The notes under the pieces were generated by a model. The model made no database searches. It saw nothing but the letters and a program-made list of their open reading frames with translations, and was not told the DNA's origin. Below, piece after piece: positions 27,091 to 35,925 of a stretch of DNA of 57,186 nt (the first letter of the stretch is position 1; each line of letters opens with the position of its first letter). A program made the translations under genes and the position numbers. Origin of the DNA: Caballeronia choica (GTDB lineage: Bacteria > Pseudomonadota > Gammaproteobacteria > Burkholderiales > Burkholderiaceae); NCBI RefSeq assembly GCF_001544535.1, contig NZ_FCON02000045.1, forward strand, positions 1 through 57,186, given 5' to 3'.

Positions 27091-28404
27091 TCAGTGAAGC
27101 TTCACCCGCGGCGCCGTGCGCTTCAGCAACAGGCGGCCGAGCGCGGCGAGCATCGTCGGCAGGGTGCCGATCACGGCCTGGTGGTGCATCAGGTGCAGGC
27201 TCATGTACATCAGCCGCGCGAGCTGCCCTTTGACGAAGAGACTCTTGCCGGTCAACACGCCCATCAGGCTTCCCACGCCTTCCGCCTGACCGACGGAAAC
27301 GAGCGAACCACGGTCGTGATAATCGAACGGACGACGTGAAGACGTCGAGCGTTGCAGGATGCGACCCGTCATCACCTTGAAGAGGTAGCTCGCCTGCTGG
27401 TGCGCTGCCTGAGCACGCGCCGGCACCGACTTCGAGCGCGCGGCCCACGGCGCCTGAGCGCAGTCGCCGAGCGCGAACACGTGACGATCGTCCGTGCAAA
27501 GGAATTCGTCGACGATGAGCTGATTCAGCCGGTTGGTGGCAAGGCCAAAATTCTTGAGGAACGCGGGCGCTTCGATGCCCGCAGCCCAGACGCAGATATC
27601 CGCCGGATAAAAGTTGCCCGACGAGTCCTTCAGCCCGTTCGCGTCGACGCTCGCGACGCGGACGTTGGTCATGATGTCGATCCCGCGCGCCGACAGCAGC
27701 CCATGCGCCGCCTTCGACAGCTTCTCCGGCAGCGGCGCCAGGATGCGTGGCGCGCCCTCCATCAGCGTGATGCGGACGTCTCGTTGCGGTTCGAGGCCAG
27801 TCAGCCCATAGAGCGCGATGTTCGCGCACGCTTCCCGGAGTTCCGCCGCCAGTTCGACGCCGGTCGCGCCCCCGCCGACGATCACGATGTTCAGTTGCCG
27901 CCCGCTGCCCACCTGCTTCGCGACGTTCACCAGATGCAGCGCGCGCAAGAGCTTGAGGCGGAAGCGTTCGGCTTCGGTCATCGAATCGAGCGCGAACGCG
28001 TGTTCGGACGCTCCCGGCGTGCCGAAGAAATTCGACCGGCTGCCGACCGCGATCACGAGCGAATCGTATTGCACGCCGCGCCGCGGAACGAATTCCTCGC
28101 CTTGCTCCGATGTCAGCGGACCGAGTTCGACCGTTTGCGCATCGCGATCGACGCCGCGTACTTCTCCCGGCACGAACGTAAAGCCGCAATGCTTCGCGAG
28201 CATCGCGTAAGACAGGCCTTCCTTGTGTATGTCGAGCGTGCCCGCCGCGACTTCGTGCAGCGACGGCTTCCAGATGTGGAAAAGATTCTTGTCGATCAGC
28301 GTGACGTGGCGCGAGCCGAAGCGTCGTCCGAGTCTGGATGCCAGTTCGAGGCCGCCGGCACCACCGCCGACGATGACAACTTTGTGATTTCGGTGTTTCT
28401 GCAT
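27091..28404 (-). CDS. ndh: Type II NADH dehydrogenase-like FAD oxidoreductase
   Basis: 437 aa. Two dinucleotide-binding motifs: VVIVGGGAGGLELASRLG for FAD and IVIVGGGATGVELAAELRE for NADH. Further landmarks are WAAGIEAPAFL and VFALGDCAQA, and a C-terminal amphipathic membrane-binding region (LARLMYMSLHLMHHQAVIG). NDH-2 oxidises NADH and reduces quinone at the inner membrane without pumping protons. The start at 28404 has GGGAGA five bases upstream. The 5' region beyond it is open but not family-like. Confidence 0.9.
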   Translation of the reverse strand: MQKHRNHKVVIVGGGAGGLELASRLGRRFGSRHVTLIDKNLFHIWKPSLHEVAAGTLDIHKEGLSYAMLAKHCGFTFVPGEVRGVDRDAQTVELGPLTSEQGEEFVPRRGVQYDSLVIAVGSRSNFFGTPGASEHAFALDSMTEAERFRLKLLRALHLVNVAKQVGSGRQLNIVIVGGGATGVELAAELREACANIALYGLTGLEPQRDVRITLMEGAPRILAPLPEKLSKAAHGLLSARGIDIMTNVRVASVDANGLKDSSGNFYPADICVWAAGIEAPAFLKNFGLATNRLNQLIVDEFLCTDDRHVFALGDCAQAPWAARSKSVPARAQAAHQQASYLFKVMTGRILQRSTSSRRPFDYHDRGSLVSVGQAEGVGSLMGVLTGKSLFVKGQLARLMYMSLHLMHHQAVIGTLPTMLAALGRLLLKRTAPRVKLH

Positions 28405-28531
28405 CTTGCTCTCCCGGTCGTACTGCTGGTGTCGCAAATTGCTGCCGTTCCGGGGGAGTGTACGGGACGAATAAGGGATAACCCTAGTCACCAAAATAAG
28501 AGCGTGGTGAGAATGAAACGTCGGGCGGATG

Positions 28532-28699
28532 TCAGGGCGAAGTCGCCGGCTGAACGAGCTTACGAAACAGACCTTTGACAAGTTGCCAGAGCCCGTTGAC
28601 GTGACGCGGATACATGACGTCCAGCGCCGGCATGTCGGCGTGATGAGGGCTGTACTCTTGCGTCTGCCGGCTTTGCGAAACGAGAAGTCCGATATACAT
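28532..28699 (-). CDS. Possible 55-aa protein, unknown
   Basis: Frame starting ATG at 28699, seven bases after GGGAG. The product begins MYIGLLVSQSRQTQEYSPHH and ends with a basic/amphipathic helix (GLWQLVKGLFRKLVQ). Composition is protein-like, but no family is recognised. It lies 127 bases upstream of the NDH-2 start on the same strand and could be its leader gene. Confidence 0.35.
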   Translation of the reverse strand: MYIGLLVSQSRQTQEYSPHHADMPALDVMYPRHVNGLWQLVKGLFRKLVQPATSP

Positions 28700-29005
28700 G
28701 GCGTGGCTCCCGACGGTGGCATCGGATGCGAAGCGAGTCATCGCTGCGCTTCCAGTAGTCAATGGATGGCGCCGGATATCGAATGCCTTCGTTCATCTCC
28801 AGCGTTTCCAGAGTCTGCTCGACCGGCCCGCCGACGAATACCCGCATCGTGGATACCCGCGAAAGCAGGAGTGCGTGACTATCGTGAGGCGCGCGTTCGC
28901 CGGCGCGAGAAGGCACCACGACGGGCAATGCAGGCAAGGGAGCGATGAGGGGACGCCTGGCTGTCCCGGAGGACGCGCCAGGGTTATGTCGGAAGAGTAA
29001 AGCCT
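28700..29005. other. Intergenic stretch without a convincing gene
   Basis: About 300 bases between the small frame at 28532-28699 and the isocitrate dehydrogenase terminator. No ribosome site or recognisable family on either strand. The GC-rich IR GGCGCGCGTTCGCCGGCGCGAG near 28900 is weak. Confidence 0.5.
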
Positions 29006-29036
29006 GCGCCCTTCCGGCCAGGGACCGGAAGGGCGC
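29006..29036 (-). terminator. Terminator of the isocitrate dehydrogenase gene
   Basis: GCGCCCTTCCGG (29006-29017) and CCGGAAGGGCGC (29025-29036) make a perfect 12-bp stem with a 7-base loop, 13 bases past the stop codon at 29050. On the minus strand the stem is followed by a short T-containing stretch. Confidence 0.7.
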
Positions 29037-29049
29037 GTTCAACGAACCC

Positions 29050-31287
29050 TCAACCCTTTACCGCCGACAACGCGGCGTTCAGCGTCGGGCTTGGCCGCAT
29101 CACGGTGTCGAGCTTGTCGAACTCGGGCATGTAGTAACCGCCGATGTCGGCGGGTTTGCCCTGCACTTCGGCCAACTCGGCCACGATCGTCTGCTCGTTT
29201 TCGGTCAGTTGCTTCGCGAGCGGTGCGAACTGTTTGGCGAGCGCGGCGTCGTCGGTCTGGGCCGCAAGTTCCTGCGCCCAGAACATCGCGAGATAGAACT
29301 GGCTGCCGCGGTTATCCAGTTGCCCGGTTTTGGGCGAGGGGTTCTTGTTGTTCTCCAGCAGCTTGCCGGTGGCGGCATCGAGCGTCCGGGCGAGGATCTT
29401 GGCCTTTGCATTGCCCGTCTTGATGCCCAGGTCCTCCAGCGACACCGCCAGCGCCAGGAATTCACCCAGCGAATCCCAGCGCAGGTGGTTCTCCTCGACC
29501 AGTTGCTTGACGTGCTTCGGCGCCGAGCCGCCCGCGCCGGTTTCGTACATGCCGCCGCCCGCCATCAGCGGAACGATGGACAGCATCTTGGCGCTGGTGC
29601 CCAGTTCCATGATCGGGAACAGGTCGGTCAGGTAGTCGCGCAGGATGTTGCCGGTGACCGAGATGGTGTCGAGGCCGCGGATCACGCGCTCGAGCGTATA
29701 ACGCATCGCGCGCACCTGCGACATGATCTGGATGTCGAGGCCGCTGGTGTCGTAATCCTTCAGGTAGGTCTCGACCTTCTTGATCATCTCGGCTTCGTGC
29801 GGACGATACGGGTCCAGCCAGAAGAGCGCCGGCATGCCCGAGTTGCGCGCACGCGTGACCGCGAGCTTGACCCAGTCGCGGATCGGCGCGTCCTTCACCT
29901 GGCACATGCGCCAGATGTCGCCCGCTTCGACGTTCTGCACGAGCAGCACGTCGCCCGTTGCCAGATCGACGATGCGCGCTTCGCCGGCTTCCGGCACTTC
30001 GAAGGTCTTGTCGTGCGAGCCGTATTCCTCGGCCTGCTGCGCCATCAGCCCGACGTTCGGCACGGTGCCCATCGTGGTCGGGTCGAAGTTGCCGTTGGTC
30101 TTGCAGAAGTTGATCATCTCCTGATAGATGCGGGCAAACGTGCTCTCCGGGATCACGGCCTTCGTGTCTTTCGGACGGCCGTCGGCGCCCCACATCTTGC
30201 CGCCGATGCGAATCATCGCCGGCATCGACGCATCGACGATCACGTCGTTCGGCGCGTGCAGGTTCGAGATGCCCTTCGCCGAATCCACCATCGCCAGTTC
30301 CGGGCGATGCTCGTGGCAGGCGTGCAGGTCGCGGATGATTTCCTCGCGCTTGGAGGTCGGCAGGGTTTCGAGCTTGTCGTACAGATTGACGAGGCCGTTG
30401 TTGACGTTCACGCCCAGTTCATCGAACAGCTTGCCGTGCTTCTCGAACGCGTTCTTGTAGAAGATCTTGACCGCGTGACCGAAGACGATCGGATGCGAGA
30501 CCTTCATCATCGTGGCCTTCACGTGCAGCGAAAGCATGACGTCGGTCTTGCGCGCGTCTTCCATCTGTTCTTCGTAGAAGTCGCAGAGCGCCTTCTTGCT
30601 CATGAACATGCTGTCGATGATCTCGCCGTCCAGCAGCGCGACCTTCGGCTTGAGGACGATGGTCTTGCCGCTCGTCGTGACGAGTTCCATCTTCACGTCG
30701 CGGGCGCGGTCGAGCGTCATCGACTTTTCGCCGTGATAGAAGTCGCCGTGCTTCATGTGCGCGACGTGCGTGCGCGACGCCATGCTCCACTCGCCCATGC
30801 TGTGCGGGTTCTTCTTCGCGTAGTTCTTCACGGCGGCGGGCGCGCGGCGGTCCGAGTTGCCCTCGCGCAGCACCGGGTTCACGGCGCTGCCGAGACACTT
30901 CGAGTAACGCTGGCGGATGGCCTTTTCGGCGTCGGTCTTCGGTTCCTCGGGGAAATCCGGCACCTTGTAGCCTTTCGACTGGAGTTCCTTGATCGCGCCC
31001 ACCAACTGGTGCACGGATGCGCTGATGTTGGGCAGCTTGATGATGTTGGTATCGGGCAGCAGCGTCAGGCGGCCGAGTTCCTTGAGGTTGTCGGGCACCC
31101 GTTGCGCCTCGGTCAGGAACTCCGGGAACTCGCCCAGGATGCGGCCGGCCACCGAGATGTCGCTCGTCTCGACGTTGATTCCGGCCGGCGCGGTGAACGT
31201 GCGGATGATCGGCAGAAAGGCGCTGGTCGCGAGCAGCGGAGCTTCGTCGGTGAGGGTGTAGATGATCGTCGGTTGCTGGGTACTCAT
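29050..31287 (-). CDS. icd: Isocitrate dehydrogenase, NADP-dependent, monomeric
   Basis: 745 aa, the length of the monomeric (about 80 kDa) class rather than the 45-kDa dimeric enzyme. It begins with the family [15 protein letters not shown] segment and contains [35 protein letters not shown] and [15 protein letters not shown] (substrate and cofactor region). The enzyme converts isocitrate to 2-oxoglutarate and makes NADPH in the TCA cycle. ATG at 31287 has a GAGA-type site seven to ten bases upstream. It is monocistronic and ends at a strong hairpin. Confidence 0.96.
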   Translation of the reverse strand: MSTQQPTIIYTLTDEAPLLATSAFLPIIRTFTAPAGINVETSDISVAGRILGEFPEFLTEAQRVPDNLKELGRLTLLPDTNIIKLPNISASVHQLVGAIKELQSKGYKVPDFPEEPKTDAEKAIRQRYSKCLGSAVNPVLREGNSDRRAPAAVKNYAKKNPHSMGEWSMASRTHVAHMKHGDFYHGEKSMTLDRARDVKMELVTTSGKTIVLKPKVALLDGEIIDSMFMSKKALCDFYEEQMEDARKTDVMLSLHVKATMMKVSHPIVFGHAVKIFYKNAFEKHGKLFDELGVNVNNGLVNLYDKLETLPTSKREEIIRDLHACHEHRPELAMVDSAKGISNLHAPNDVIVDASMPAMIRIGGKMWGADGRPKDTKAVIPESTFARIYQEMINFCKTNGNFDPTTMGTVPNVGLMAQQAEEYGSHDKTFEVPEAGEARIVDLATGDVLLVQNVEAGDIWRMCQVKDAPIRDWVKLAVTRARNSGMPALFWLDPYRPHEAEMIKKVETYLKDYDTSGLDIQIMSQVRAMRYTLERVIRGLDTISVTGNILRDYLTDLFPIMELGTSAKMLSIVPLMAGGGMYETGAGGSAPKHVKQLVEENHLRWDSLGEFLALAVSLEDLGIKTGNAKAKILARTLDAATGKLLENNKNPSPKTGQLDNRGSQFYLAMFWAQELAAQTDDAALAKQFAPLAKQLTENEQTIVAELAEVQGKPADIGGYYMPEFDKLDTVMRPSPTLNAALSAVKG

Positions 31288-31527
31288 CGCTTGTCTCAGG
31301 TTCGAGAATCGGTTGGAGGCGGGTTGGGGAGCGCTGGCGGCCGCGCCACAAACCGGCCGCAGACAGACATTCAACCCTGAATTTTGCCTGATTTTGCGAC
31401 GGGACGGCGGGATCTGCCTGAGGAGGGTGGTGCGAGCGGTGTGGTGACGCGCCGGGCGAGGTGCGAACCGGCGCATCGGGCGCCGTGATCGACCGTCTCC
31501 GAGCGGGGACCGGCGCTGCGTCTCGAG

Positions 31528-31788
31528 TTAGTGCGCGCAGGCGTCCGGGCGCGGCTTCGGACCCCGGCGGTCGGCGGGCACCTTGCAGTTGTCGACGCGC
31601 TGATCGTCGCTTGCCTTGTCGCCGAGGCGCTCTTTCAGTGTCTTGGGCGGTTCTTGCACGGCATCCGGCGAGTGGCGCGGCTGCATCGCGCTCACGTCGG
31701 GCTGCTGCGCGGACGCCGACGCCGACGCGCACGCCGCGACAATCGCGACGACAAGAACGAGGCACCCGATGCTACGAACGAGAAGCAT
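31528..31788 (-). CDS. Small predicted lipoprotein
   Basis: 86 aa. N-terminal hydrophobic segment MLLVRSIGCLVLVVAIVAACAS ends at a plausible lipobox VAAC. The mature part is short, polar and Pro-rich (EPPKTLKERLGDKASDDQ; NCKVPADRRGPKPRPDACAH) with two more Cys that could form a disulfide. The ribosome site is weak. The start codon overlaps the end of the preceding 63-aa frame by 17 bases, so translation may be coupled. No function is known to me. Confidence 0.55.
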   Translation of the reverse strand: MLLVRSIGCLVLVVAIVAACASASASAQQPDVSAMQPRHSPDAVQEPPKTLKERLGDKASDDQRVDNCKVPADRRGPKPRPDACAH

Positions 31789-31963
31789 CGCTCTGCGCGT
31801 CGTCCCGATGAACGGCCTCTGCTTCGAAGGGGGGATCGAACGGGGCGACGAGGCCGTCCGTTGATCCGATCTGGCGTTCGAATAGCGCGAGAAGTTCGGG
31901 GCGCAATCCGTCGCCGTTTTGTAGTCGCGACGCGAGAGCATGAAGCGAGAGCAGTGGCAGCAT
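31772..31963 (-). CDS. Possible 63-aa protein, unknown
   Basis: Frame from ATG at 31963, seven bases after GGAG. The product starts MLPLLSLHALASRLQNGDGL and has an amphipathic LRPELLALFERQIGS segment, then a polar tail. It overlaps the small lipoprotein start by 17 bases on the same strand. I do not recognise it; ribosome site and overlap argue for a real small gene. Confidence 0.38.
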   Translation of the reverse strand: MLPLLSLHALASRLQNGDGLRPELLALFERQIGSTDGLVAPFDPPFEAEAVHRDDAQSDASRS

Positions 31964-32169
31964 GATCGAACTCCGCATTGGATCGAATGCTCAGGCTAAG
32001 GCGCCACAAGGATGCACGCACTCCGTTTCTTGCTGCTCGATTCGCATCGACCGCGCGCTCGATATTGGAGCAAGAAACGGAGCGCTGCGGGCGGCTCGCG
32101 TCGATATCGTCCGGGCTGAGAGAGGCAATCGAGCTTCTCTTTTCACCACAGCCAATCGAGGAATTCACC

Positions 32170-32619
32170 ATGTCCAAGGAAGACGACAACAAGGCAATCG
32201 TTGCCCGCTGGTTCAACGATTTCTGGGGCAAGACCTGCGATCTCGGCATCGTCGATGCACTTGCCGCCCCCGACATGCTCCTGCGCTACTCGCTGCACGA
32301 GCCGCGACGCGGCCGCGACGACATCAAGGCCTTCATGACGGATTTCCGCGAATCGTTTCCCGACCTGAACTTCTGGGGCGCGGCGGACCTGATTGCCGAG
32401 GGCGACTATGTCGTCGGCCGCTGGGAAGGCGGCGGCACGCATACGGGACCCGCGTTCGACGATTTCCTCGCCGGATCGTTGCCGGCGAAAACGGGCCGCA
32501 AGATGCACTTCACCGGCACGACCGTGCTTCGATTGAAGGATGGCATGATCGTCGAGGAGATCGGTCTGGACGACGGCGTGACCGCATTGCAGCAACTCGG
32601 ACTCATCCGCGTCGGATAA
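32170..32619 (+). CDS. SnoaL-like / ester cyclase family protein
   Basis: 149 aa. A cone-shaped NTF2-like fold is indicated by NKAIVARWFNDFWGKT, then RDDIKAFMTDFRESFPDLNF, and GDYVVGRWEGGGTHTG, followed by KMHFTGTTVLRLKDGMIVEE. Members include polyketide cyclases and small-molecule binders, most unassigned. GAGGA seven bases before ATG. A classic terminator at 32645-32672 follows. No polyketide genes are nearby. Confidence 0.82.
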   Translation: MSKEDDNKAIVARWFNDFWGKTCDLGIVDALAAPDMLLRYSLHEPRRGRDDIKAFMTDFRESFPDLNFWGAADLIAEGDYVVGRWEGGGTHTGPAFDDFLAGSLPAKTGRKMHFTGTTVLRLKDGMIVEEIGLDDGVTALQQLGLIRVG

Positions 32620-32644
32620 GCAGGGGTGTATTTCCAGCGTCCAG

Positions 32645-32672
32645 AAGGGCCGGGCCAACCCCGGCCTTTTTT
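32645..32672 (+). terminator. Rho-independent terminator
   Basis: GGCCGGG (32648-32654) and CCCGGCC (32660-32666) form a stem extended by A-T pairs, with a 5-base loop, followed by six T (32667-32672). It ends the SnoaL-like transcript 25 bases past its stop. Confidence 0.85.
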
Positions 32673-32871
32673 GCGTGCACCGCCGCCGCGTTCGACGCAC
32701 GAAACCGGTGCCACCGGAAACCGTCCGACACGCGACGCGTGCGCAGCGCCTGTCGATGTGCTGAAATGCTTCTGTGCGCGACGGCCGTCATCGGAACATA
32801 TTCACGGGCCTGGCGTCGAATCCGCGACAATCACGCAACATCACGCAATATCACGACAAGGAAGGCCGTCC

Positions 32872-33561
32872 ATGTCAGACCAATGGTCCCCCAGCGAAGA
32901 ACGCGGCAAGTCCTGCGAGCACGACTTGCTGTATCTGCTCCAGGGCGCGGACGAATTCAGCCAGGTTGTCTTCCCCGGCAATGAGGACCTGTTCAAAAGC
33001 CTGGCGGACCGCCAGGCCCCGCATACGCTTTTCATCACGTGCGCCGATTCGCGCGTGTCGCCGGAAATGATCACGCAGACGCGTCCCGGCGAACTCTTCG
33101 TGTGCCGCAACATCGGCAACATCGTGCCTGCTTATGGCGAGATGCTGGGCGGCGTATCGGCGGTCGTCGAATATGCGGTGCTGGCGCTGAACGTCCGGCA
33201 GATCGTCATTTGTGGCCACTCCGACTGCGGCGCGATGAAGGGCCTCGCGTCCGGCGCGGCCATCGCCGACGAGATGCCGACCGTCCACGCCTGGCTGCGC
33301 AATGCGGAGGCCGCGCGCAGCGTGGTCACGGCGCGCAAGCTTGCGAGCGAGCAGGTCGTGCAGGCGATGGTGGAAGAGAACATCCGTTTGCAACTGACGC
33401 ACTTGCGCACGCATCCGGCGGTGGCTGGCCGCCTTGCGCTGGGCACGCTGAAGGTTCAGGGATGGGTGTATGACATCGGGCACGGCAAGGTGAACGTGTT
33501 CGACGAAGCCGCCGGCGGGTTTCAGACGACGGCGGAGGCCAGGGTGCGGATGGGTGGGTAG
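32872..33561 (+). CDS. Beta-class carbonic anhydrase
   Basis: 229 aa. Zinc and catalytic residues are C57, D59 and R61 (TCADSRVSPE), and H116 and C119 (ICGHSDCGAMKG). The enzyme interconverts CO2 and bicarbonate in the cytoplasm. It is the CynT/Can-like bacterial type. ATG at 32872 follows GAAGG by seven bases. Just upstream is a small ATCACGCAA-type tandem repeat (about 32828-32856). The stop codon is followed immediately by the repeat-family flank at 33564. Confidence 0.94.
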   Translation: MSDQWSPSEERGKSCEHDLLYLLQGADEFSQVVFPGNEDLFKSLADRQAPHTLFITCADSRVSPEMITQTRPGELFVCRNIGNIVPAYGEMLGGVSAVVEYAVLALNVRQIVICGHSDCGAMKGLASGAAIADEMPTVHAWLRNAEAARSVVTARKLASEQVVQAMVEENIRLQLTHLRTHPAVAGRLALGTLKVQGWVYDIGHGKVNVFDEAAGGFQTTAEARVRMGG

Positions 33562-33563
33562 TT

Positions 33564-33600
33564 GCTGGCGCTTGGGGTGCGGTTTGGGTAAACAGCCCCG
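33564..33600. repeat. Outer-flank remnant of the palindromic repeat family
   Basis: GCTGGCGCTTGGGGTGCGG begins three bases after the carbonic anhydrase stop, and GGTTTGGGTAAACA follows. This matches the outer flank of the complete element (37725 onward) but the ACACCGTTTGATGC core is absent. Confidence 0.65.
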
Positions 33601-33620
33601 TCCCGAGCGCCTGCGTCCAT

Positions 33621-34217
33621 CTACCTCATTTTCGCCTGCAGCATCGCCTTCACCTCCAGCCACTCGCCATCGACGATGCTGAACCGCACGGAATTCCGCA
33701 CTCGTCCGTCCGGCATGATCCGCTCGTTTCGAACGATGCCTTCCTGCTTCGCGCCAATGCGCAAAATCGCGGCCCGCGACTTCTCATTGAGTTCGTCCGT
33801 GGTGAACTGAACCCGCACCGCCCGCATGACCTCGAACGCATGCGTCAGCAAAAGATATTTCGCCTCCGTATTGACGCCCGAACGCTGCACCGACTCGCTC
33901 AACCACGTGTGTCCGATTTCCATCTTCCGGTTCGCGCGATCGATCTTCCAGAAGCGCGTGCTGCCGACAACACGCCCGCTGTCGCGCTGGACGATGGCGA
34001 ACGGCATCACCGTCCCGGCCTCGCGTCCTGCGAGAGCGGTAGCAATGTACTTGTCGGCAGACCCCGGTCCGGGTATGACCGACAGCTTCATGTTCCATAA
34101 CTGACCGTCCGCCGCTGCATCGAGAAGCGCTGCCGCATGGCTTTGCTGGAGCGGTTGCAGTTCGATGATCCGGCCGGCCAACGTCGGTTGCATGGAGAAA
34201 GAAGGGTTGTCGTTCAT
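33621..34217 (-). CDS. GNAT-family N-acetyltransferase (RimJ/RimL type)
   Basis: 198 aa. Layout fits the RimJ/RimL-like branch: LAGRIIELQPLQQSHAAALL at the N-terminus, MPFAIVQRDSGRVVGSTRFW, then WLSESVQRSGVNTEAKYLLL in place of the acetyl-CoA loop (Q/RxxGxG/A replaced by QRSGVN), and TDELNEKSRAAILRIGAKQEG. It probably acetylates an amino group on a small molecule or protein N-terminus using acetyl-CoA. The ribosome site is weak. It faces the carbonic anhydrase gene, with stop codons 60 bases apart. Confidence 0.87.
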   Translation of the reverse strand: MNDNPSFSMQPTLAGRIIELQPLQQSHAAALLDAAADGQLWNMKLSVIPGPGSADKYIATALAGREAGTVMPFAIVQRDSGRVVGSTRFWKIDRANRKMEIGHTWLSESVQRSGVNTEAKYLLLTHAFEVMRAVRVQFTTDELNEKSRAAILRIGAKQEGIVRNERIMPDGRVRNSVRFSIVDGEWLEVKAMLQAKMR

Positions 34218-34353
34218 CGGCAGTCCACGTGCCTTGGGAAGCGCTCATCATAATCCAGCGCCAGCGGCCTCCCGCTCGACGCCGCCTGTCACAATGGAGC
34301 AGAATGCGCACAAGGGCATGCTGAAGCCGCGCAACATAACCGGAAGGATCGCC

Positions 34354-34506
34354 ATGGCCGAGACCACCGCACCGTTCGACACCGCGCTCACCCGTCTTCG
34401 GGGTTGCCGGCATCCGATCATTCCGGCTCGCATGGGCGGCCCGGCGTGCTCGGAATTCGCGGCCGCCGTATCGAACGCCGCGCTCGTCAAACGGGCGAGC
34501 GGCTGA
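34354..34506 (+). pseudogene. Remnant of a nitronate monooxygenase gene
   Basis: A 50-codon frame encodes only the N-terminus of a 2-nitropropane dioxygenase-like protein: TALTRLRGCRHPIIPARMGG followed by ACSEFAAAVSNA. In intact enzymes this is the first strand and FMN-site loop (PIIxAPMGG, LAAAVSNAGGLG). The frame stops right where GGLG should come, and the remaining ~300 residues are absent. A good ribosome site (GGAAGG) is kept. The TAXI gene starts 16 bases later, so a deletion probably joined the two. Confidence 0.65.
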
Positions 34507-34521
34507 GCGGAAGTGGCGCAC

Positions 34522-35910
34522 ATGAAGCGCTATCGCCCGCTGCGGCCGCATCCTGCGAACGATCACGCGTCGACCCACCTGCGCGATATCGTCATCACGT
34601 TCGCGCCCTTCGTGGTCATCTTCGTGGTGACGATGCTGCTCGTCGTCTGGCTCGTCGACCCGGCGCCGCCGCGCAGCATCACGATGAGCGCCGGGCCGCG
34701 CGACAGTTCGCTCTACCTGACGGCCGTGGAATACCGCAAGATCCTCGCGCGCAACGGCATCAAGCTCAACGTGCTGGTCTCCGATGGCTCGGTGCAAAAC
34801 CTGCAACGCCTGCTCGATCCGAGGCAGCATGTCGATCTCGCGCTGGTTCAGGGCGGCTCGTCGGACGGGCTCGCGACTTCGAGTTCATCGCTGGTGTCGC
34901 TCGGCAGTGTCTTCTATGCGCCGGTCGTCGTGTTCTATCGCGGCCGTGGCCTGACCCGCCTGTCGCAACTCGCGGGCAAGCGGATCGCGATCGGCCGCGA
35001 GGGCAGCGGCACGCGCATGCTGTCACTCAAGCTGCTGGCGGCCAACGGCATCGAACCCGGCGAAAGCACCACGCTGCTTCCCTCCGACGGCCTGCAAGCC
35101 GCGACGCAACTCGTCGCGGGCGAGGCCGACGCGGCGATCCTGAACGGCGACTCGGCGACGCGCGGGCTGATGCTGCGGCTCCTGAAAGTGCCCGGCATCT
35201 CGGTGATGGACTTCGCCGAAGCGAACGCTTATACGCGCCTCTTTTCGTATCTCGACGAAATCGACCTTCCGCCCGGCGTGCTCGACCTCGGCCGCAGGAT
35301 TCCGCCGGAAACGGTCCACCTGATCAGCCCGACTGTCGAGATCGTCGCGCGGCCGACGCTCCACCCGGCGATATCGGACCTCATCATCGAAGCGGCGCAG
35401 GAGATCCACGGCATGCCGGGGATCATGCAGCAAGCCGGCCAGTTCCCAAGCCCGGTCGCGCATGAATACCCGATCAGCGACGACGCCAAGCGCTACTACC
35501 GGTCGGGCAAGAGCCTGCTGTTCCGCACGCTGCCGTTCTGGATCGCGAGCGTCGTGGACCGGCTGCTGTTCCTGCTCGTGCCGATGGCCGTGCTGCTCGT
35601 GCCCGCCTTGCGGCTCATCCCCGCGCTCTATAGCTGGCGGGTGCGCTCGCGCATCTATCGCTACTACGGCTCGCTGATCGCGATCGAACGCGGCGCCCTC
35701 GATCACTCGACGGAGGAGGAGCGCCGCGCGCTCTTCGCCGAACTCGACCACATCGAGGAATCGCTCGACACGTTGCGCACGCCGCTTGCCTACGCGGATG
35801 CCTTCTATGTGCTGCGCGAACACATCGGCTTCGTGCGCGCACGGCTGACGCGTGCGGCGCGCGCGACGAACCGGGCCGGCTCGCCGCACGCCGACGAGAC
35901 GCACGCCTGA
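34522..35910 (+). CDS. Membrane-anchored TAXI-family solute-binding protein
   Basis: 462 aa. One transmembrane helix at about 22-45 replaces a signal peptide. Residues about 50-320 are an NMT1/TAXI-type binding domain (RSITMSAGPRDSSLYLTAVEYRKILARNG, quoted in part; GKRIAIGREGSGTRMLSLKLL; GEADAAILNGD). A second hydrophobic region near 335-365 is followed by a cytoplasmic helical tail. TAXI proteins normally feed a TRAP permease, but no permease gene is adjacent. The two anchors and tail suggest a sensor or partner role. ATG 34522 has GGAAG eight bases upstream. Confidence 0.82.
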   Translation: MKRYRPLRPHPANDHASTHLRDIVITFAPFVVIFVVTMLLVVWLVDPAPPRSITMSAGPRDSSLYLTAVEYRKILARNGIKLNVLVSDGSVQNLQRLLDPRQHVDLALVQGGSSDGLATSSSSLVSLGSVFYAPVVVFYRGRGLTRLSQLAGKRIAIGREGSGTRMLSLKLLAANGIEPGESTTLLPSDGLQAATQLVAGEADAAILNGDSATRGLMLRLLKVPGISVMDFAEANAYTRLFSYLDEIDLPPGVLDLGRRIPPETVHLISPTVEIVARPTLHPAISDLIIEAAQEIHGMPGIMQQAGQFPSPVAHEYPISDDAKRYYRSGKSLLFRTLPFWIASVVDRLLFLLVPMAVLLVPALRLIPALYSWRVRSRIYRYYGSLIAIERGALDHSTEEERRALFAELDHIEESLDTLRTPLAYADAFYVLREHIGFVRARLTRAARATNRAGSPHADETHA

Positions 35911-35925
35911 AACCCCGCTCGCCTG

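Noticed and set aside
28840-28880. Sequence resembling a REP (ATACCCGCGAAAGCAGGAGTG)
   Set aside because: A single copy in the window and no clear dyad.
28945-31380. 811-codon plus-strand frame over the isocitrate dehydrogenase gene
   Set aside because: Antisense shadow: His/Arg/Leu-rich product with no family, fully opposite a conserved enzyme.
32828-32856. ATCACGCAA tandem repeat upstream of the carbonic anhydrase as a CRISPR-like or iteron array
   Set aside because: Only about three imperfect 10-base units with no spacers and no replication genes nearby.
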